Source of the DNA: Chara braunii
Lineage: Eukaryota > Streptophyta > Charophyceae > Charales > Characeae
Direction of reading: 5' to 3'
Assembly: GCA_003427395.1 (NCBI GenBank)
Contig: BFEA01000191.1
Coordinates: forward strand, 2,424,474 to 2,446,276
DNA: 21,803 bases
Positions within the stretch are counted from its first letter, which is position 1; each line of letters begins with the position of its first letter. Shown here in pieces: positions 17,773 to 21,803 of this stretch. Both the position numbers and the translations under genes were made by a program. The notes under the pieces are model-generated. The model ran no database searches. It was not told the origin of the DNA and saw nothing but the letters and a program-made list of their open reading frames with translations.

Positions 17773-18362
17773 TGTAAGGACCTGCCCAAACACTTACTGA
17801 GAACATTGCTGAGTTTTGCCGCTGGAATGTATACTTTGCCGAGATTCCCGTGTTCTGCTGAGTTTTCTAAGTCTGTGTGTGTGTGTGTGTGTGTGCGTGC
17901 TTGCTTGTCGGTTTGCCTGTCGGAGTGCTTGTCGGCCTGAATGTGTGTGGGACCCGCCAGGGCACTTGTTTGTTTGGAAGGCGCGCGGGGTAGTACTTAC
18001 CTGTGGCCATGACTTTGGGGGTTGCAGCGGGGAAAAACACTCAAGTGGCCGAAGGGGTAGCGTAGGGCACACTCAAGTAGTGTCGGTATCGGTAGCACGT
18101 GGGTAGCGGTACAATGAGCAGAAGAAGACAAAAGTTATTACCTTTAGGGTAGAGGTCTGATAGTGTAGGTCAAGGGCCTGTAGAAGTAGATATAAGGTCT
18201 GCAATGATGTTTCCCTCCGAATGAAGGGGGTACCGGTTGGTTGGGAGGCTGAGTGGCCTGGAAGTTACCACCCAGGAGGATGGTAGGCTGCTATATCTCA
18301 GGGAGGAGCAAGTTGCTTCTCCTCATTTGATGCATGAAAATTTGGGTGTCACGCTGCTGGAG
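17773..18362 (+). mobile_element. 3' LTR of gypsy element 2
   Basis: Starts TGTAAGGACCTGCC after the polypurine tract. It shares with the element 1 LTR several blocks, an identical 24-base block (18198-18221), the TATA-like CTATATCTC (18292-18296) and GGAGGAGCAAG. A (GT)n run at 17874-17895 is expanded relative to element 1. The right end is approximate. Confidence 0.65.
17874..17895. repeat. (GT)n microsatellite within the element 2 LTR
   Basis: About 11 GT units. Element 1 has only TGTGTGGGCGGGTG at the matching place (about 13560-13573), so the expansion is specific to this copy. Confidence 0.9.
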
Positions 18363-18444
18363 CGCCTGGAGGAGCGCTAGCGTGCAGCGCTGAGGAAAGA
18401 GGAGCTCCCACAGCCCTCATTTGCTGCATGAAAGTTTGGTTGTC
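18321..18444. repeat. Direct repeat of about 30 bp around the element 2 LTR end
   Basis: 18321-18350 (CCTCATTTGATGCATGAAA...) and 18415-18444 (CCTCATTTGCTGCATGAAA...) differ at four or five positions. The first unit belongs to the LTR by comparison with element 1 (from 14065). The second lies at the start of the LINE-like region and contains the ATG at 18428. Confidence 0.75.
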
Positions 18445-18618
18445 TGAACAGCAGGGTGAAGTGCTCAAGGCATATGAGGGCGCTGAGGAGCCCCACGCTG
18501 CGGCAACGGGGGCCGCCACAACCTTACCGGAGAATCCGAATCCCGACAATCGCCTTATCAACCATACTCGAGAGGAGGGAAAGCAGCATAGCGGGGAAGA
18601 AGTGGGCAGACATGGAAG

Positions 18619-19251
18619 ATGACGAACTCTATCGGGAAGGGGTGCTATAAAGAGCCTGGTTTGGAACAGGGAGAGAATGTCCAACAGCCTGGGATCAGTC
18701 TCACGCAGCAGGAGGTTGTAGTCATTGGCTTCAACAGAATGTCGGCAAGCATCTGCGACTGTTGGCTGAACAACCGGGCATACAGGTTTTGCAAGTTTTG
18801 CAAGAGCACCTGCTTGCTTCACTGCAGGTACTGGAAGTGGCAGTGGGGGCATTTGATGACAGTGTGCAACAACGGTCAGATCATCCGGCTCGAGTATCAG
18901 TCTTTTCAGGGATCCATAACGTACACAATGGCTGGAGGCAAACCGTGTGAGGTGGTTCCAGTTGTTTTCAAGGCGGTTGGTGGCAACCTCCAACTAATGG
19001 CAGCAGTCTCAGACCAAGGAGCATTGGCCACCCCGGACTTCGAGCTCCACGAGGATCCGATGCCGGCTGTGATTTTTCGTGAAATTGGTTCGTGGCTGAG
19101 CCCTGCTTATAAGATGCGTCCTTACCCTGATATTGAATGCGTCAGACTCACCCCGACTAATGATCAGGGCAGGACTGATGTCTCATATTTCCCCCTCATT
19201 GATGTAGTAATTGCTGGAAGGGTGTTGTCACCGCTGACAGGATTGAGATGA
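18619..19251 (+). CDS. ORF1-like frame of the LINE, unrecognised protein
   Basis: Starts at a true ATG (18619) and is open to TGA at 19249-19251 (210 residues). A Cys cluster lies at residues 48-68 (FCKFCKSTCLLHC, spacing C-x2-C-x3-C-x3-C). The second half looks globular (GKPCEVVPVVFKAVGGNLQL, then DFELHEDPMPAVIFREIGSW). Its place upstream of ORF2 suggests LINE ORF1, which usually encodes an RNA-binding protein, but I recognise no RRM or CCHC knuckle. Immediately upstream, two short frames (18428-18622 from a true ATG; 18456-18650, ending KKWADMEDDELYREG) could be the N-terminus in other registers, so a frameshift near 18600 is likely. A minus frame of 214 codons (18349-18993) overlaps it and is less convincing. 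It could instead be a host exon carried by the element. Confidence 0.45.
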   Translation: MTNSIGKGCYKEPGLEQGENVQQPGISLTQQEVVVIGFNRMSASICDCWLNNRAYRFCKFCKSTCLLHCRYWKWQWGHLMTVCNNGQIIRLEYQSFQGSITYTMAGGKPCEVVPVVFKAVGGNLQLMAAVSDQGALATPDFELHEDPMPAVIFREIGSWLSPAYKMRPYPDIECVRLTPTNDQGRTDVSYFPLIDVVIAGRVLSPLTGLR

Positions 19252-19429
19252 CTGGCCCTGCAGCTTCTTAAGAACCCAGCACGCCAGACAACAATGGAAA
19301 CCAAGATGTACGACTGTTGGACACCCGGAATATTGACACAGGTGGATGCCAATATCCCATGGCATAAGAGCATTTTCTCCGGTAACCTTTTGATGCTCAA
19401 GTGCCGGGACTTGCCTAAGTGGAGTGCTC

Positions 19430-20080
19430 ATGGAGAGACTCGAACTTGTTTCGTGGAACGTCTGTTGGATTGGCTCACGACGGGTGGCAAAAAATCGCCG
19501 ATCAAAACTCCGGCGCAGAATAAAGGAATACAAATTGTTTCGCTTCAAGAAACTAAACCGGACGATGTTGTCATAGCTGAACAGATGTGTTGGTGGTTGG
19601 GCTGGCAATTTTGGGACCTGGCTCAGGGGACAAAAGGGGGAGTGGCTATTTTGTTCGCTCTGACTGCGGCATTTAAACTTACAGAGCACCGTGCTGATCA
19701 CCTCGGGAGATGGGTATCGGTTAGATTTACAGCGTATCACGAAGACTGGGTGGTATTCAATAGCAAAGAGGGAGAGGATGCATTTGTTTTAGATCCTTAC
19801 CTTGGTTGCTCCCGGCTGTTGATAAATTGATATTGGGGGGTGATTGGAATACAACACTCATCCCTGGTACCGACTCATTGAGAGCAGGGCCTGTGCTTTA
19901 GAATGCTGTCCACCTATCAAATTTCAGTCTTTCCAACAGATTCACAAATGTCTTTCGACGATTGCACCCTTTGTAAAAGGATATACCTTTTTCACTGAGG
20001 GTGCAAGAAATCAAGGCTACGTCCCGCGTGGTCGTATTGACCTTTTTTATGTAGCAGATCCGTCATTACGTGTTTTGTAA
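19430..20080 (+). pseudogene. APE-type endonuclease domain of the LINE ORF2
   Basis: ORF2 very likely starts at ATG 19430, which gives MERLELVSWNV, the usual N-terminus with the SWN motif (19451-19459). The frame then slips at about 19530 to another register carrying IVSLQETK (LQETK at 19543-19557) and GTKGGVAILF, and HLGRWVSVRF. A third register near 19821-19890 has LILGGDWNTTLIPGTDS (GDWN at 19839-19850), with a TAG soon after. A fourth stretch (to 20080) has FFTEGARNQGYVPRGRIDLF, the R-x-D/RID motif (Asp at 20039). The Glu of QET and the Asp of GDWN are present. This nuclease nicks target DNA to prime reverse transcription. The final SDH motif was not found. Confidence 0.75.
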
Positions 20081-20197
20081 TTCTGCTTTGCGGACCGTCA
20101 AGCTCCAGAGCCAAACACAAAAGCGAGCGCCTTGATGAGAATGATGGATTCCGTTCGACAGAAATGAGCATTCATATCACAACCAGCTCTCGCAACA

Positions 20198-21010
20198 GTG
20201 ACTCACAGGAAGCGGATGACATGGTTGTCAAAGCGGACAGGACGACGTCCACTTTTTCTTGAGAGTCACAGACCACATCTGACTTGTCAGCTCATGCTGG
20301 CCATATGTCACCCGTTTCAAGAACCGGCACCTTTAGCGACTGATACTCGGGCGATCACTATCAATGTGTCTCTGTTTCAGTACCATGACGCAGCGTGGTC
20401 CAAAGTAGCTCGTGCACTCACATTGCAACAGCTGGAGCTTTTGGTAAGAGACATTTTGCTGCAGATTTGTCAGGCTACATGGAATGGGTTGTCACTGCCA
20501 CAAGGGACTCTGGTGGGAATCACCACAGTGACTGTTGTTCCCAGCGAATGTGACCTCACAGATGTTCATAATTACTGGCCGATCACACTCATGCCTGTAT
20601 TGTACATTTTCTTTTCCAAAAACTTTGGCAGCCTGGCTACGAGGTGAACTTAGTACTACCTACAACACTCGTACATCCTTCTCAGACTGGTTTTCTGCCG
20701 GACAGGTAAATTATTCACAATGCTATGATTAGTTGAACAACTCGTTGAATTGGTGGCATTAGATGAGGAACAACTTGCGGTCGGTGTTGGATTTGGAAAA
20801 ACTGTATGACAGAATTGGATAGGAGTTTTTTCAGGCAACACTTTCATCATTTGGGTTTGGGCTCAAGTATAAAAAGGCAGTGAATGCGCTGCTGCATAAT
20901 GTGACTTCTTTACTTAGTGTGAATGTTGTAATGTATCACCCTATATCTCTATCTAGGTCAGTTTGACAAGGATACTCGGGGACTCCTTATTTGTATGTGT
21001 TGTACGACGT
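20198..21010 (+). pseudogene. LINE reverse transcriptase, fragmented and incomplete
   Basis: Register 1 (20198-20647): VVPSECDLTDVHNYWPITLM then FFSKNF (NYWPITL from 20570), the first RT block of LINEs. Register 2 (20650-20709): TLVHPSQTGFLPDR, the QxGF box, ending in TAA 20707. Register 3 (20784 to about 21010): VLDLEKLYDRIG, with Asp at 20790 as the likely first catalytic residue; TAG at 20820 where Trp is usual; SFGFGLKYKKAVNALLHN; and RSV, TGA (20964), QGYSGTPYLY, the R-Q-G-x-x-x-S-P box. The YADD active site and the thumb are missing because the homology stops at about 21010. Confidence 0.8.
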
Positions 21011-21030
21011 ACGTAGTAATAATGCCTGTA

Positions 21031-21260
21031 TTTTTTTATTTTTATTTTTTTTTCAAGTTAATCTTCATGTCCCAGGTTGCCATGCTAACCGGGGTGGTAC
21101 GAGCATCCCCGTTTAGCAGCTCCTGGTGTCGAAGGCTCCATCTAGTGGTGGGGAGCAGCACCTGCTGGAAATTGGGTCCAGCGTCCCTGTACAACTGAGG
21201 CCCCTGCTGGAAACCGGGTCCAGCGGCCCAGTACCTGCTGGAAATCGGGTCCAGCGTCCC
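21031..21260 (-). repeat. Dispersed T-tract/hairpin/core repeat, copy 3, with three end modules
   Basis: A T-rich tract (21031-21053) is followed by an 11-bp stem with one mismatch (GCTAACCGGGG 21084-21094; CCCCGTTTAGC 21107-21117). The core follows, starting GGCTCCATCT (21134), with GGTGGGGAGCAGCACC. The end module CCTGCTGGAAA...GGGTCCAGCG...CC occurs three times, 27 bp each: 21161-21187, 21203-21229 and 21234-21260. Copies 1 and 2 have only one module. A minus-strand frame of 79 codons (21042-21281) runs through it with repeated GPxFQQ words that simply reflect the modules. Strand is by the poly(A) argument. Confidence 0.65.
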
Positions 21261-21744
21261 TTTAACAACCAGAATGATCATAATTGTTGATGGAACCGCA
21301 GGATTGCCTCTTCAGCTCTGTAAAGGAGCCGCCTGATATTCACTAGAAATACGACATTCCCGCTCCATTCCCCTGATACCTCAATGCTTTTCTAATTACT
21401 CCCCCCCCAAGCCAAACCATTGGAAACTCACTAAAGCTAGCTCTGAGGGACGAAAAGGATCAGCAAATAATTATGGTGATCTGAGGGTTGCCCGTGATTG
21501 AAGTGAGAACCAGTTCCTGAAGGTTTGTTCGAAGTCCCTCTTTAAACCACCAGTACTTGGCCCGTACATGGGCCGCGGGCTTGCCCGTTAAAGCGCCTCT
21601 CCAGTAGCTGCAAAAACGGCGGGCAAATAAACCATTTCAGAAAAAAAGGAAAAAGAGAAACAAAGAACATAAAAAAAAGTTGAAAACCCGACATGGGGAA
21701 AACGAAAATCATAAGTGAAAAAATATATTAAAAAAATGCGCTCT

Positions 21745-21746
<2 letters not shown>
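21261..21746. other. No gene recognised
   Basis: No LINE RT (YADD) continuation is visible after repeat copy 3. AATAAA at about 21626-21631 and A-rich DNA from 21640 are seen but cannot be tied to a transcript. Confidence 0.5.

Positions 21747-21779
<33 letters not shown>
21747..21779. repeat. (GA)n microsatellite, about 16 units
   Basis: Seen: an uninterrupted GA run preceded by CTCTCT (21741-21746), which with the GA run can fold back on itself. Confidence 0.9.
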
Positions 21780-21782
<3 letters not shown>

Positions 21783-21803
21783 GCGGGTTTGCTGCTGCCC
21801 TCC

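Larger units (their letters stand above)
16031..18362 (+). mobile_element. 5'-truncated Ty3/gypsy retrotransposon (element 2)
   Basis: Same family and orientation as element 1. Homology begins inside the RNase H domain at about 16031 (FDLELNQKKGCYN) and runs through integrase, chromodomain-like tail, polypurine tract and 3' LTR. Everything upstream (gag, protease, RT) is missing. Since reverse transcription of LTR elements does not normally yield 5'-truncated inserts, deletion or rearrangement after insertion is the likely cause. Its intact residues help identify lesions in element 1. Confidence 0.85.
18428..21010 (+). mobile_element. Decayed LINE (APE-type non-LTR retrotransposon), 3'-truncated
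   Basis: Order: ORF1-like region (18428-19251), ORF2 start with APE endonuclease (19430-20080) and reverse transcriptase (20198-21010). Integrase and LTRs are absent. The motifs SWNV, LQETK, GGDWN and RIDLFYV, followed by RT motifs, are the order expected for an APE LINE. At least six frame changes and several stops make it inactive. The RT ends after the QG...P box and before the catalytic YADD; the T-rich tract of repeat copy 3 starts at 21031. The left border is uncertain, placed just after the element 2 LTR. Confidence 0.75.

Noticed and set aside
18349-18993. Minus-strand frame of 214 codons, one of the longest in the window
   Set aside because: It overlaps the element 2 LTR end and the ORF1-like frame of the LINE, crosses the boundary between two different elements, has no motif, and is rich in Ala, Pro, Leu and Ser as expected for a shadow.
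21042-21281. Minus frame with repeated GPxFQQ words, looking like a repeat protein
   Set aside because: The words are the translation of the three 27-bp non-coding modules of repeat copy 3.
21515-21540. GTTCGAAGTCC, resembling a tRNA B box
   Set aside because: It has one extra base relative to the B-box consensus and no A box or tRNA fold upstream.
1-21803. CRISPR arrays, bacterial operons, phage or defence genes
   Set aside because: No regularly spaced repeats of suitable length and no such protein motifs; the retrotransposons and splice signals indicate eukaryotic nuclear DNA.

Overview
This looks like repeat-rich nuclear DNA from a eukaryote, most likely the green-plant lineage. Chara-like charophyte DNA is my guess from the style of the repeats, but nothing in the window proves it. 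The evidence for a eukaryote is the chromodomain-bearing Ty3/gypsy retrotransposon remains, an APE-type LINE, consensus GTAAGT splice donors, GA/GT/CTT microsatellites, T- and A-rich retroposon tails, and the absence of operons. I see no intact cellular gene with a recognised function, no rRNA, no complete tRNA and no CRISPR array.

Layout. Bases 1-6200 are mostly non-coding, with three exon-like islands: a small candidate spliced frame (184-384), a highly acidic frame without an ATG (2243-2929), and a frame with a single TGA that reads like protein (5346-5855). Bases 6220-6362 hold the first of three copies of a dispersed repeat built as T-tract, spacer and a core with the GGGTCCAGCG motif; the others are at 15288-15404 and 21031-21260. 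From 7905 to about 14107 lies gypsy element 1: gag, zinc knuckle, protease, reverse transcriptase, RNase H, integrase, chromodomain-like tail, polypurine tract and 3' LTR, broken by stops, frameshifts and a 109/112-bp tandem duplication. No 5' LTR was found.

Bases 14108-16030 are a mixture of a candidate minus-strand exon, a CTT-rich tract, a duplicated block of about 130-215 bp, repeat copy 2 and a 96-bp tandem duplication. From 16031 to about 18362 lies gypsy element 2, of the same family and orientation. It is truncated inside RNase H and carries integrase, chromodomain-like tail, polypurine tract and 3' LTR. Directly after it, about 18428-21010, is a decayed LINE: an unrecognised ORF1-like frame, an APE endonuclease starting at an ATG at 19430, and a reverse transcriptase that ends before its catalytic YADD box, at the T-tract of repeat copy 3. 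The right end (21261-21803) is non-coding and ends in a GA microsatellite.

How the parts relate. Everything recognisable is a mobile-element relic, and none of the three large elements can encode its full protein set. The most useful signals are structural: the three-copy repeat family, several tandem duplications that break reading frames, and two same-family gypsy fragments whose comparison dates individual lesions. I found no convincing new biological system; the repeat family and the unassigned reading frames are the best candidates for follow-up.
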